Of a stretch of 64,000 nt of DNA, positions 40,857 through 51,100 are shown piece by piece. Position 1 is the stretch's first letter. Each line of letters begins with the position of its first letter. A program made the position numbers and the translations under genes. The stretch comes from Nonlabens sp. YIK11 (GTDB lineage Bacteria; Bacteroidota; Bacteroidia; Flavobacteriales; Flavobacteriaceae), in assembly GCF_001413925.1 (NCBI RefSeq), contig NZ_LBMJ01000001.1, forward strand, positions 1,507,001 through 1,571,000, read 5' to 3'. A model generated the notes under the pieces. The model ran no database searches. It saw only the letters and a program-made list of their open reading frames with translations, and was not told where the DNA came from.

Positions 40857-42544
40857 GTGACGATAAACAAGTAATATTCTCCATGTCAGGTCTTTCAAAG
40901 ACCTACCAAAGTACCGGTAAACAGGTGCTTAAAAACATCTACCTAAGCTTTTTCTACGGCGCAAAAATCGGGATTTTAGGTCTCAATGGTTCTGGTAAAT
41001 CCACGCTGTTGAAGATCATTGCAGGGAAAGAAAAAAACTACCACGGAGATATCAATTTCTTACCAGGATACCGTGTAGGTTACCTAGAGCAGGAACCAGA
41101 ACTAGACGAGTCCAAAACGGTTATGGAAATCGTCAAGGAAGGCGTCGCCGAAACGGTTGCGATTCTGGACGAATACAATAAAATTAACGACGATTTTGGC
41201 CTGGAAGAGAACTACTCTGATGCAGACAAGATGGAGAAGTTGATGAACCGTCAGGCAGAATTGCAAGATAAGATTGATGCCGTTAATGCCTGGGAATTGG
41301 ACACTAAACTTGAAATCGCGATGGATGCACTGCGCACGCCGCCAGGTGATGCGAGCATCAAGAATCTTTCTGGTGGTGAAAAGCGTCGCGTGGCTTTATG
41401 TCGATTATTGCTACAAGAACCAGAAATTCTATTGCTGGATGAGCCTACCAACCACCTGGATGCAGAATCTGTTTTATGGTTGGAACAACACCTTGCTCAA
41501 TATAAGGGAACCGTTATCGCTGTAACTCACGATAGATATTTCCTTGATAATGTTGCGGGATGGATTCTAGAACTGGATCGTGGTGAAGGGATTCCGTGGA
41601 AAGGAAACTATTCCAGCTGGTTGGAGCAAAAAAGCGACCGTCTTGCCAAAGAAGAAAAAACAGAGTCCAAGCGCCGTAAGACCCTACAACGCGAGTTGGA
41701 TTGGGTTCGTCAAGGAGCCAAAGGTCGCCAGACTAAACAAAAGGCACGTTTGAATAACTATGACAAGCTCTTGAACGAGGATCAAAAAGCCAAAGAAGAA
41801 AAGCTGGAAATCTACATACCCAATGGACCACGATTGGGAACTAATGTAATCGAGGCTAATGGCGTGAGTAAGGCATTTGGCGATAAGCTGTTGTATGAAG
41901 ATCTTAATTTTGTACTGCCACAAAACGGTATTGTAGGAATCATAGGCCCCAATGGTGCTGGTAAAACGACCATTTTCAAAATGATTATGGATGAGGTAGA
42001 ACCCGACAAAGGTTCTTTCAAAGTGGGCGAAACGGTCAAACTAGCCTATGTAGATCAAACACACAGCAATATAGATCAGGACAAATCCATCTGGGAGAAT
42101 TTTGCAGATGGCCAGGATATGGTGATGATGGGTGGCAAGATGGTAAACTCTAGAGCGTACTTGAGTCGTTTCAACTTCTCAGGTTCTGAGCAAAATAAGA
42201 AAGTGTCAACGCTTTCTGGTGGTGAGCGCAACAGGCTGCACCTTGCAATGACTCTTAAGGAAGAAGGAAACGTGCTGCTTCTCGATGAGCCGACCAATGA
42301 TTTGGATGTGAATACCTTACGTGCACTAGAAGAAGGACTAGAAAACTTTGCGGGTTGTGCGGTGATCATATCTCACGATAGATGGTTCCTTGATAGGGTT
42401 TGTACACATATTATTGCGTTTGAAGGTGACTCTCAGGTCTATTCGTTTGAAGGTAGCTTTACAGAATATGAAGAAAACAAGAGAAAGCGATTGGGTGACG
42501 TAACTCCTAAGAGAATTAGATATAAAAAGTTGATAAGAGATTAA
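40853..42544 (+). CDS. ettA: Energy-dependent translational throttle protein EttA (ABC-F)
   Basis: 563 residues with two ABC ATPase domains and no membrane part. Walker A sequences GLNGSGKSTLLK and GPNGAGKTTIFK, signatures LSGGEKRRVALCRLL and LSGGERNRLHLAM, and Walker B EILLLDEPTNHLDAES and VLLLDEPTNDLDVN are in the right order, with the charged linker LAKEEKTESKRRKTLQREL between. It binds the ribosomal E site and gates entry into elongation by energy state. A hairpin with T7 follows the stop. Confidence 0.95.
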   Translation: MSDDKQVIFSMSGLSKTYQSTGKQVLKNIYLSFFYGAKIGILGLNGSGKSTLLKIIAGKEKNYHGDINFLPGYRVGYLEQEPELDESKTVMEIVKEGVAETVAILDEYNKINDDFGLEENYSDADKMEKLMNRQAELQDKIDAVNAWELDTKLEIAMDALRTPPGDASIKNLSGGEKRRVALCRLLLQEPEILLLDEPTNHLDAESVLWLEQHLAQYKGTVIAVTHDRYFLDNVAGWILELDRGEGIPWKGNYSSWLEQKSDRLAKEEKTESKRRKTLQRELDWVRQGAKGRQTKQKARLNNYDKLLNEDQKAKEEKLEIYIPNGPRLGTNVIEANGVSKAFGDKLLYEDLNFVLPQNGIVGIIGPNGAGKTTIFKMIMDEVEPDKGSFKVGETVKLAYVDQTHSNIDQDKSIWENFADGQDMVMMGGKMVNSRAYLSRFNFSGSEQNKKVSTLSGGERNRLHLAMTLKEEGNVLLLDEPTNDLDVNTLRALEEGLENFAGCAVIISHDRWFLDRVCTHIIAFEGDSQVYSFEGSFTEYEENKRKRLGDVTPKRIRYKKLIRD

Positions 42545-42568
42545 GTTTTCTTATTACGACACTTATAG

Positions 42569-42606
42569 CTCCCATCAGGTAATTATTCTCGATGGGAGTT
42601 TTTTTA
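42569..42606 (+). terminator. Terminator of ettA
   Basis: CTCCCATC (42569-42576) with GATGGGAG (42591-42598), an 8-bp stem, followed by T7. Confidence 0.85.
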
Positions 42607-42690
42607 TCTTTTGTTTAATCTTTGCGTTAATCTAGGCGCTTCACAATTAACAGTTTTAAAGGTTTCTTTTAACTTCTAATAGAGGCAAGA

Positions 42691-42713
42691 AATACCCTAC
42701 ATGGGGTATTTTT
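42691..42713 (+). terminator. Terminator-like hairpin before the orphan gene
   Basis: AATACCC-TACATG-GGGTATT followed by T3-T5. It sits 20 bases before a promoter element and may be a leader structure or a leftover terminator. Confidence 0.45.
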
Positions 42714-42731
42714 CCATCGTGTAAGTAGGGT

Positions 42732-42739
42732 TACCTTTG
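42732..42739 (+). promoter_or_regulatory. TAnnTTTG -7 element of the gene at 42759
   Basis: TACCTTTG 19 bases before the ATG. This supports the reality of the small gene that follows. Confidence 0.45.
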
Positions 42740-42758
42740 ACCCGTTGAATCGCAATAG

Positions 42759-43364
42759 ATGATAAGAAATTTACTATCCTTAAAAATTCAGTTAGCTCAG
42801 AGTAGGATCTCGGTTCAAGATGCTAAAGGTCTAGGTATAGTCTCATTTCTGGCTTACCTAAATGTGAAAGTAGAAAGTTCAAGACATTCTGCTAGCAAAT
42901 CAAAATATCCACATCAACTTCCAGGAGTCGTTTCAAAACAGGAATTAAGTGAATTAGTGTTTGCCATCAATGACTTCATTCATTTATTGAAACTCGATGT
43001 GACCAACTCAAAATCGCTAGAACGTTTTATCCAAGTTGATCAATGTTTGAGGTTTGAAACTTCTGCAGCTTCAACGGTTTCTCAAGATCTGTTGGACAAA
43101 ATAAGTCTGATTGAAAACGCTGCAAACAAATACTTTAGCGAATTTAGAAGCCATTTTAGCGATAGAATTTGTGCCGTACAATCGATGACTATCATTCGTA
43201 ATGGGGAACGCACCTATGGATTGGAGGCTAAGGATTTGGTAAAGACTTCTTCAATCTTGGAAATTTTATCTCACCTGACTTTAAACACCAGCGGACTCAA
43301 ACGCCCAAAACAGCTTCATTCCAGTCCTGTAAGCCAGTCGGTTTTGTATAAAAGCGCTGTTTGA
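42759..43364 (+). CDS. Hypothetical protein of 201 residues
   Basis: No signal peptide or membrane segment and no family I recognise. The sequence is helical and Ser-rich, with SVSFLAYLNVKVESSRHSAS-like and VVSKQELSELVFAINDFIHLL segments and a repeated pattern of aliphatic residues. The frame is complete from a -7 element, and its last 49 bases overlap the convergent MtfA-like gene, which is unusual and leaves some doubt. Codon use is more AT-rich than in its neighbours. Confidence 0.55.
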   Translation: MIRNLLSLKIQLAQSRISVQDAKGLGIVSFLAYLNVKVESSRHSASKSKYPHQLPGVVSKQELSELVFAINDFIHLLKLDVTNSKSLERFIQVDQCLRFETSAASTVSQDLLDKISLIENAANKYFSEFRSHFSDRICAVQSMTIIRNGERTYGLEAKDLVKTSSILEILSHLTLNTSGLKRPKQLHSSPVSQSVLYKSAV

Positions 43365-44161
43365 ATATATTGAAACAGTAAAGGGAATTCACTCTGGAAA
43401 GCTACTGGCGACTCAAAGAAATACTCCGTGAGTACTGCCATAAATTCGTACTGATTGGTGAACGCATAGTCTCTGAAAAATTGAGAATGCTCCAATCTGT
43501 TCCGTATTTCTCGATCTTTTAATGCCATTAGTAAAAGATGATGGTATTTATGATATCTCAAGGCATCTATGTGTTGCGAGCGTTCGCTCTCAATATGAAT
43601 CACATGAGTAAATTCATGCAGCGCTAGATGGAAGTTATCGTCTTCTACCTGTATTCCCGCCAGCACATCAGGCCAAGATAAGGCCAGTACTTTTGCTCTG
43701 GGATTGAACTCACCTTTGTGTAAAACTTGGTTCGCAGCGCTTTCAAAAGGAGTGTCAAAAATCAAAATAGTCTCCAGATTATCCATCATGTAATTACGCC
43801 TACCGAAGGTGAGCATTACAGCAATACTGGCTATCGTGACCTTTTGATGATCCTGCACCGGTTTCCCATAACGATGCTTAAAAATTTTATCAGCTATGAA
43901 ACAGGCAACACGGTGTTCAAACTGTTTTTGATACTTGGGCGAGAGTTTTTTATAAAAGGAGAATTCTTGAAGAGTTCGCTTTCGCGAAAGCGATAACCTT
44001 CTCCAGTTTGCTACTTGTCTATACCATAGAAAATCGTTTCGATTTTGCAGGTATCTCAAGATTAGATGAATGATCGCAGCTAGCAGTATGAGGCCAACGA
44101 GAGCATAGCCATAAGGCGCCAACCACTGCTGCGTGTCACTTGGAATTAGGATTTTCGGCAA
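43316..44161 (-). CDS. MtfA-type zinc peptidase with an N-terminal membrane helix
   Basis: 281 residues. A membrane segment YALVGLILLAAIIHLILRYL is followed by a cytoplasmic part with the zinc site FHLALHEFTHVIHIESER (HExxH, about 190-200) and a downstream EFMAVLTEYFFESP with the third ligand. MtfA in enterobacteria is a peptidase that also binds the Mlc repressor; the partner here is unknown. RRLSLSRKRTLQEF near residue 55 is a translated copy of the 16-bp palindrome (43977-43992). Confidence 0.88.
   Translation of the reverse strand: MPKILIPSDTQQWLAPYGYALVGLILLAAIIHLILRYLQNRNDFLWYRQVANWRRLSLSRKRTLQEFSFYKKLSPKYQKQFEHRVACFIADKIFKHRYGKPVQDHQKVTIASIAVMLTFGRRNYMMDNLETILIFDTPFESAANQVLHKGEFNPRAKVLALSWPDVLAGIQVEDDNFHLALHEFTHVIHIESERSQHIDALRYHKYHHLLLMALKDREIRNRLEHSQFFRDYAFTNQYEFMAVLTEYFFESPVAFQSEFPLLFQYIQTALLYKTDWLTGLE
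43977..43992. repeat. Palindrome family A inside the MtfA-like gene
   Basis: Perfect CGCTTTCGCGAAAGCG, read on the minus strand as SLSRKR just after the membrane helix. Confidence 0.9.
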
Positions 44162-44162
44162 A

Positions 44163-44879
44163 TTAATCGTTTGACATGAAGATGCTCAAGATGTACCAGA
44201 ATAATAGCATTAATGAAGCAAAAAGCCCAAGTGATGCACCTACATATTGATCTGTAGAATATTTGTGGACCAATTGCGAAGTTTGATATAAGATCGTTCC
44301 AGCGGCTAAAACAATCATCCCAGCACTAAAGAACAGTCCCAGATTAAATCCAAAAATCATCCCAGCAACGATCGCACCTACGGCTATCAAAAAGCCTATC
44401 GCAAGAATGCTGCGTAGGAATGAAAAGTCTTTTTTGGTGATCAATACCACGGCGCTTAATCCGGTAAATAGGGCTAGTGTCATGATCGCAGCTTGACTCA
44501 AGACTGAACTATCATTCTGATTATACATGACCGCGATAGCCAATAAGGGCACAAAAATGATCGCCTCAGCTAGAACAAATAGGAAAAGCGCTAGATATTG
44601 CTTGGTTTTATCATGTGTGGTATGCGCCAGTTTTTCAGCATAATTGGTCGCAAACATAAAAGCGCCTAAAACCAGTAACCATTTCCATCCTTGAGTAAGT
44701 GACAACATAAGATCCACTAGCGGATTGATGCGTAGCAATACTGTTTCAATAACGATAAACAATAAAGTAGCAAGAGCCACGTGGCCATAGGTCTTACGAT
44801 AAAAAGCAGCTCGGGTATCGTCCGTAACCTCAATCAAAGGCTGATATGTCGTTGGGTTTTTATATTCGGTAGTTTCCAT
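44163..44879 (-). CDS. Bax inhibitor-1 / YccA-family membrane protein
   Basis: 238 residues with seven membrane segments. The conserved start RAAFYRKTYGHVALATLLFI, AEAIIFVPLLAIAV and SQAAIMTLALFTGLSAVVLI are family markers, and the last helix is flanked by a short C-terminal tail with Asp. The family handles calcium leak or membrane-protein quality control with FtsH in E. coli. The MtfA-like gene starts one base downstream, so the two are co-transcribed. Confidence 0.88.
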   Translation of the reverse strand: METTEYKNPTTYQPLIEVTDDTRAAFYRKTYGHVALATLLFIVIETVLLRINPLVDLMLSLTQGWKWLLVLGAFMFATNYAEKLAHTTHDKTKQYLALFLFVLAEAIIFVPLLAIAVMYNQNDSSVLSQAAIMTLALFTGLSAVVLITKKDFSFLRSILAIGFLIAVGAIVAGMIFGFNLGLFFSAGMIVLAAGTILYQTSQLVHKYSTDQYVGASLGLFASLMLLFWYILSIFMSND

Positions 44880-45327
44880 GTTTTTTAATTTGAGTTTGCT
44901 GTTACTGACTTTAGAAGAAAACGTTTAATGGATTGTTTTACTTCTATAGCAGTCAATGTAACAAAGATATTTAATAAATTTATAGACGTATCCATTAGGC
45001 ATTGCGATAAAAGCTAAGAAAATCTCAAAAGTTTTAATCTTAAACTCTTTTATTGACTCAATGATTACATTGTTGTGGGTTTCAATAATAGTGCCTAACA
45101 GGACCTAGTTAAATTGAACTTTATAGATGCTTCAATTATTCGACTGGTTCCGTCAGCTTGAGCAATTTCAATGTTTTCCAGAATAGTCATTACGTGAAAA
45201 CTTTTCTACCTCGAGGCAACTTTCACATTTCCCTATCATTTAATTGTGGCTTGCTGCCTTAATTTTCAAAACATCCATTGCCGGTCACAAATTATTGGGA
45301 TCGCAAACCAATATATAAAAGGTAAGA
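44880..45327. other. Intergenic region before the RND operon
   Basis: 448 bases, AT-rich, between divergent genes. On the minus strand a TATCTTTG element (44962-44969) serves the Bax-inhibitor gene. On the plus side I see no clear -7 element within the last 100 bases, only a close TAATTTTC near 45261. No other gene or hairpin stands out. Confidence 0.5.
44962..44969 (-). promoter_or_regulatory. TAnnTTTG -7 element of the Bax-inhibitor gene
   Basis: TATCTTTG on the minus strand, 82 bases before the start at 44879. Confidence 0.45.
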
Positions 45328-46803
45328 TTGCTTTTGAAAAAGATTCTACTACTCATACTTATTGCTTTTTTAACGCATTCTTGTCTGGTAACTAAAAATT
45401 ACCAAGAACCAGAACTGGACGTCCCAACCGTTTATAGGGACTTTAAGGAAATCGATTCTACCTCAATGGCTATGGTGCCTTATGAGCAATTTTTCAATGA
45501 CCCATTACTACTAGAATATATTGATGAAGCGCTTACTAACAATTATGACTTGCGTCTGGCCCTTCAAAATGTGTATCGATCGCAGGCATTATATCGGCAA
45601 GGAAGAGCTGGTTATTTGCCTACCTTAAATGTTGATGCATCAGTAAATTCATCAGATTTTAGTGATAATAGTTTTCAGGGACAGCAAGCCCGTCAAGGAA
45701 ACCAGTCCAGCAATGGCAATGTTCCTTCACGCATTGAACAGTATGATCTTACTGGGACACTGGATTGGGAAATTGATCTTTGGGGTGGCATTACCAGCAA
45801 TAAAAGAGCAACAGCTGCAGCTTATTTACAGAGCGAGGCTGGACAGCGACTGGTCAAGACTTCTATCATTTCAAATGTGGCCTCGCAATATTACTTGCTC
45901 ATGGCGCTGGACGAGCAGTTGGAAATTGCCCAGCAGGCTGTGGAAGCCAGACAAGGAAGTTTTGACATCACGCAAAAACTGAAAAAAGCTGGCCTGGAAC
46001 GTGAAGTGGCCGTGCAACAATCTGGTTCACAATTAAAGATTGCCGAATTGCTCGCACTGGATCTGGAGTTGCAAATCAAGCTTGCCGAAAATGCTTTTAG
46101 CGTTCTGTTAGGGAAAAACCCGCAAGAGGTTTCTCGTGGTAAGATCGATAGTACCTTTCTGGATAGAGAAATTGAGATAGGATTGCCATCGCAATTATTG
46201 AGAAACCGACCCGATGTGGTGCAGGCAGAATTCAACCTTATCAATGCCTTTGAGCTGGAAAATGTAGCACGAGCAGATTTTTATCCGCAATTGAATATTG
46301 GAGCATCTGCTGGATTTAGAAGTGTAAATGCCAGCGACTGGATTAGTAGCGCTTCATTATTCAATACACTCGTCGCCGGTCTGGCACAGCCCATTTTAAA
46401 TAATAGAAGGATCAGGACCAATTTTGAAGTAGCTCAAATAAATCAACAGACCTCATTACTGGAGTTCAAACAGACCTTGTTGACGGCCTATCAAGAGGTG
46501 AATGATGCGTGGTTTACCCAAAACTCGCTTACAGAACAATACAAGGTGCGACAGGAGCAAGTGGAATTTCTCGACAATGCGACAGACTATTCCTTCCGGC
46601 TTTATCAAAGCGGTCTTTCCAGTTATCTAGAGGTGCTCATCGCAGATTCTAACAGATTGAATGCCCAGATTGAATTGGTAAACCTAAAACTCAATCAGCT
46701 TAACGCTACTGTAGAGTTGTACCGCGCTTTGGGTGGTGGCTGGAATAAGAAGGTTGAGCCTGCAAGTACCATGTTGTCTAATGAAGAGAAGAAGAATGAA
46801 TGA
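45328..46803 (+). CDS. RND efflux outer-membrane lipoprotein (TolC/NodT family)
   Basis: About 491 residues. No ATG is available: TTG at 45328 or 45334 must start the protein, giving LLKKILLLILIAFLTHSCLV with a lipobox (LTHSC). The tandem barrel-helix halves typical of NodT are visible: EALTNNYDLRLALQNVYRSQ, IEQYDLTGTLDWEIDLWGGI, LGKNPQEVSRG, LLRNRPDVVQAEFNLINAFE and QPILNNRRIRTNFEVAQINQ. It forms the exit duct of the RND pump whose adaptor and permease follow on the same strand. Confidence 0.9.
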   Translation: MLLKKILLLILIAFLTHSCLVTKNYQEPELDVPTVYRDFKEIDSTSMAMVPYEQFFNDPLLLEYIDEALTNNYDLRLALQNVYRSQALYRQGRAGYLPTLNVDASVNSSDFSDNSFQGQQARQGNQSSNGNVPSRIEQYDLTGTLDWEIDLWGGITSNKRATAAAYLQSEAGQRLVKTSIISNVASQYYLLMALDEQLEIAQQAVEARQGSFDITQKLKKAGLEREVAVQQSGSQLKIAELLALDLELQIKLAENAFSVLLGKNPQEVSRGKIDSTFLDREIEIGLPSQLLRNRPDVVQAEFNLINAFELENVARADFYPQLNIGASAGFRSVNASDWISSASLFNTLVAGLAQPILNNRRIRTNFEVAQINQQTSLLEFKQTLLTAYQEVNDAWFTQNSLTEQYKVRQEQVEFLDNATDYSFRLYQSGLSSYLEVLIADSNRLNAQIELVNLKLNQLNATVELYRALGGGWNKKVEPASTMLSNEEKKNE

Positions 46804-46808
46804 AGTTA

Positions 46809-46824
46809 CGCTTTCGCGAAAGCG
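46809..46824. repeat. Palindrome family A with extended arms, after the TolC-type gene
   Basis: Perfect CGCTTTCGCGAAAGCG flanked by GAAGTTA and AACTTC, giving an almost complete 29-bp palindrome that starts 1 base before the gene's stop is left behind. It could fold as a strong RNA stem without a T-run. Confidence 0.9.
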
Positions 46825-46979
46825 AACTTCAAACACACCTCATCGCTTTAATAGAGTTCATGATTTGAAATATAAATTGAAATAAGTGGGTTAATGACGC
46901 AACCGAAGCCATTTAATACGGCAAGCACAGTCATCCAAACAACTTTAAACCCCAGCGATATTCTGGGAAGCTATATATT

Positions 46980-48137
46980 ATGAAGACCTATCACATCATA
47001 TTGTCCTGCCTGATTACATTGGCGCTTTGCTGCTCATGTTCTGAAGAGCAAAAGGAGCAAAGAATACCGCAGTTACCCGTTCTCAAAGTAGAAAAAAGAA
47101 CCGTAAATGACACCACGATATTTCCCGCTAATGTGGAAGGTGTCAAGAACATCGAGATAAGACCTAAAATTCAAGGGTTTATTGAAAAAATCTACGTGGA
47201 TGAAGGCGCATATGTGCAAAAAGGTGACCTGCTGTTTGAACTGGAAGCAGAACCCTTGCAAGCCGAAGCTCAAGCTGCGCGTGATGCTATAGGCATTGCC
47301 CGAGCGGATCGATACAACGCACAGGTCGATGTGGATAAACTCATACCACTGGTAAAAGACGGTATCATCAGTGACGTGGAATTAAAGAAAGCCGAAGCTG
47401 GTCTGGAACAGGCAAACTCAAGATTGAAGGAAAGTGAAAACGTGTACCGCAGTGCACAGCGCATGTCAAATTACAAGACCATCATGAGTCCAGTAACCGG
47501 TCGTATCAATTCATTACCTTATAGGCTAGGTTCTCTTGTGGGACCAAGGGATGCCATGGCGTTGACCACCGTAAGCCAGAACGATAGTGTGTTTGTGTAC
47601 TTTTCCATGGATGAGAAAGATTATGTCTCGTTTTTAAAGGAAACTAAAGGAACCACACTTCAAGAGAAAATAGCAAACTTTCCAGAAGTGGTTTTTGAAT
47701 TATCCAACGGTAACAACTATAAACAAAAAGGAAGGATCCAAACCACAACGGGTACGATCAACAGTTCTACAGGAAGCATCACGTTCAGAGCGATTTTTCC
47801 CAATCCAGATGGCGTGTTGCTCAATGGATATAGCGGTTTGATGAAAATTCCTATTGCCTACAATGACGTTGTTGTGGTACCTGCGGAATCCACATATAAA
47901 CAACAAACGCTTACCTATCTTTTTAAGCTGGCCAATAAGGATACTATTTATAATACGCTTGTAGATATAGAAAAGCGAGTTGGGAATGTGGTGATTGTCA
48001 ATTCAGGTATTAAGGTAGGTGATACTATACTAGCCAAAGGACTTGGAAAAGTGCAGGATAGCAGTAAGATCAAGCCTAGGCTTATTGCTTTGGATAGTGT
48101 TTTGGGGAATGTGAAAAACACCTTTAGGAATGAATAA
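46980..48137 (+). CDS. RND efflux periplasmic adaptor (membrane fusion protein)
   Basis: 385 residues. LITLALCCSCSEEQKEQ is a lipobox-containing signal sequence. The adaptor motifs are VEGVKNIEIRPKIQGFIEKI, DEGAYVQKGDLLFELEAEPL, a coiled-coil hairpin (DAIGIARADRYNAQVDVDKL, then LEQANSRLKESENVYRSAQR) and YKTIMSPVTGRINSLPYRLG. It links the outer-membrane duct to the permease. It overlaps the permease gene by 8 bases. Confidence 0.92.
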   Translation: MKTYHIILSCLITLALCCSCSEEQKEQRIPQLPVLKVEKRTVNDTTIFPANVEGVKNIEIRPKIQGFIEKIYVDEGAYVQKGDLLFELEAEPLQAEAQAARDAIGIARADRYNAQVDVDKLIPLVKDGIISDVELKKAEAGLEQANSRLKESENVYRSAQRMSNYKTIMSPVTGRINSLPYRLGSLVGPRDAMALTTVSQNDSVFVYFSMDEKDYVSFLKETKGTTLQEKIANFPEVVFELSNGNNYKQKGRIQTTTGTINSSTGSITFRAIFPNPDGVLLNGYSGLMKIPIAYNDVVVVPAESTYKQQTLTYLFKLANKDTIYNTLVDIEKRVGNVVIVNSGIKVGDTILAKGLGKVQDSSKIKPRLIALDSVLGNVKNTFRNE

Positions 48138-51100
48138 GTTCCTCAAAATATTTATCGATAATCCAGTTTTATCTACCGTGATTTCTATTGTGGTGGTGAT
48201 TTTGGGAATACTGGGCTTTAATAATCTGCCGGTGACCCAATATCCGCAGATCGCGCCGCCAACAGTTGAGGTAACGGCAACATTTCCAGGTGCAGGTGCA
48301 CAGACTATTCTAGAAAGCGTTGTAGTGCCACTCGAGCAGGAAATCAATGGTGTACAAGGCATCGATTATATCACTTCAACGGCGAGTAACAGTGGTAATG
48401 CCACTATTACCATTTTCTTCAAACAAGGAACCGATCCTGATATTGCTGCGGTAAACGTTCAAAACCGTGTGGCACGAGCGAATCCATTACTTCCTGCAGA
48501 GGTCATCAACAGCGGTATTGTCACTCAAAAGAAGCAGAATAGCTCGTTGATGTATTTATCCTTCAGAAGTACGACAGATGATTTTGATGAGATTTTTGTG
48601 CAGAATTATATTGACATCAAAGTGGTTCCAGTTCTTCAAAGAATTGAAGGTGTAGCACAAGTCTCATCTGGCAGTGGTAAGGCATACACTATGCGCATCT
48701 GGATCAAACCAGATAAACTCGCGGCCTATGGCTTGCAACCATCTGACGTTCTCGCCGCATTAAACGAGCAAAGCGTGGAGGCGGCACCAGGAACCTTGGG
48801 ACAAAATTCAGGTTCTGCATTTGAATATGCGCTGCAGTATCAAGGCCGATTCAGTTCGATCGAAGAATACGAAAATATTGTACTGAAAGCCATCGACAAT
48901 AATCAGTATTTGACACTTAAGCAAGTGGCAGATATTGAGCTGGATGCTTTTAGCTATACTTCGATTTCAGAAACTAACGGTGAACGGTCTGTAGGTTTAG
49001 GGATTTTCCAATCGCCTGGATCCAATGCACAAAAGGTGATTCAAGACCTTGAAGTAGAACTAGAGCAACTAGCGGCAGACTTCCCGAAAGGAATGGATTA
49101 TATCATTGATTACAATATCAATGATTTTTTAGAAGCGTCCATCGATAATTTGATAAACACGTTTTTGATTGCTTTTGCGCTGGTTTTTGTCGTTGTTTTT
49201 GTTTTTCTACAAGATATACGTACCACTATAATCCCAGCTATTGCGGTACCTGTATCTGTAGTTGGAACGTTTTTCTTCTTGAATTTGTTGGGCTATTCCT
49301 TGAACCTACTAACATTATTCGCGCTGATTCTTGCCATAGGAATCGTTGTTGACGACGCCATTGTCGTGACAGAAGCTGTCAAGTCCAAAATGGAAAACGG
49401 TGAAAAAAGCGCTAGAAAGGCCAGTATAGATGCGATGAAGGAAATATCAGGTGCAATCATCGCGACGACCCTTGTGATGGCGGCAGTGTTTATTCCGGTA
49501 ACTTTTTTGACAGGTCCGACTGGGATCTTTTTTGAGCAATTTGGAGTCACGTTGATTATTTCTATTGTAATATCTTCTATAAACGCACTCACGTTGAGTC
49601 CAGCATTAAGTGCTTTAATCCTAAAACCTGAAGACGACGAAGAAGAAAACAAAAACTTTTTAAGGCGATTTTTTAATGGCTTTAATCAGAAGTTTGACCA
49701 GCTCAAGGATCGTTACGAGAGCGTTTTGAATAGTCTAAGCAGTAAACTTGTAATTACAGGCATTGTACTTGCCGTTGCCTTGGGAGCTATCTTTTTTATC
49801 AATAATAACATTCCTAAAGGTTTTGTGCCAACTGAAGATAAAGGAGTGGTATTTGCAAACGTGACTTTACCAGATGGAGCTTCCATGGATAGAACCTATC
49901 AGATCATGGCAGATTTTAGTGAGCAAGCTAAAAACATCGAAGGCATTGAGTCAATATCGTTTTCTACAGGATCCAATTTTTTTAATGGTACTGGAGGTTC
50001 TTATGCATTGGCCTATCTACCTTTAGAGAAATGGAGTGAAAGAGATGCGGACTCCTTATCCATCAATTCGATTATTAAACAGCTCAATGGGGTTGCCGCT
50101 GCATTTCCAGATGCGCAAATGACCTTTTTCCAGCCAGCGCAGGTGCCTGGTTATAGTGGTTCTGGAGGTTTTTCGTTCAATGTTTTAAGTGAAAGCGATG
50201 CATCTTTGGACGATCTCAATCAAGAAACAAAAAACCTTACCGCACGCCTTAATCAACGACCCGAGATTGCTATGGCGAGAGCCACGTTTAGCAATGAATT
50301 TCCTCAATATCAAATTGAATTGGACTTAGCTAAAATCAAAGCCGCAGGAATTGATGCAAATACGATATTAGGATCTTTACAAGGTTATATAGGTGGAATT
50401 TATGCCTCAAACTTTAGCAAGTTTGGAAAGCAGTATAAAGTGTATGTACAGGCCTTACCAGAGTACCGTAGAACCAAAGAGGATTTTAAAAAGATTTTTG
50501 TTCGCAATGATAAAGGAGAAATGGCGCCCATAACAGAGTTTTTCACCCTAAAAGAGATCAACGGTGCTCAGTCCATAAATAGATTCAATCTGTTCAATGC
50601 TATAGGTGTTAATGGATCCATTCAGGAAGGTTACAGTACCGGTGATGCAATTGCTACCATCAAAGAAGAAGCCCAGAGTTTGAAACGCGGCTATAAATTA
50701 GGTTTTAATGGTTTGACTAGAGAAGAGATCGAGGCAGAAGGTCAATTGCAAGTGATTCTAGTACTTAGCTTGGTTTTTATGTACTTTTTCTTGGCCGTTC
50801 AATACAAAAGCTACATCATCCCATTGGCGGTAATTCTTTCTTTGCCGCTGGGTGTTTTAGGTTCCTACCTATTTACGTACCTATTCGGATTGGAAAACAA
50901 CATTTATTTCAGGATCGCCTTGATCATGCTTGTTGGTTTGCTGGCAAAAAATGCGATTCTGATAGTAGAGTTCGGTCAACAAAAACGTAGGGATGGAGAA
51001 TCCATAAAAGATGCTGCGATCCAAGCAGCTAAGGAACGATTAAGGCCAGTCTTGATGACCTCGATCGCTTTTATTGCAGGTATGGTTCCCTTAATTATCG

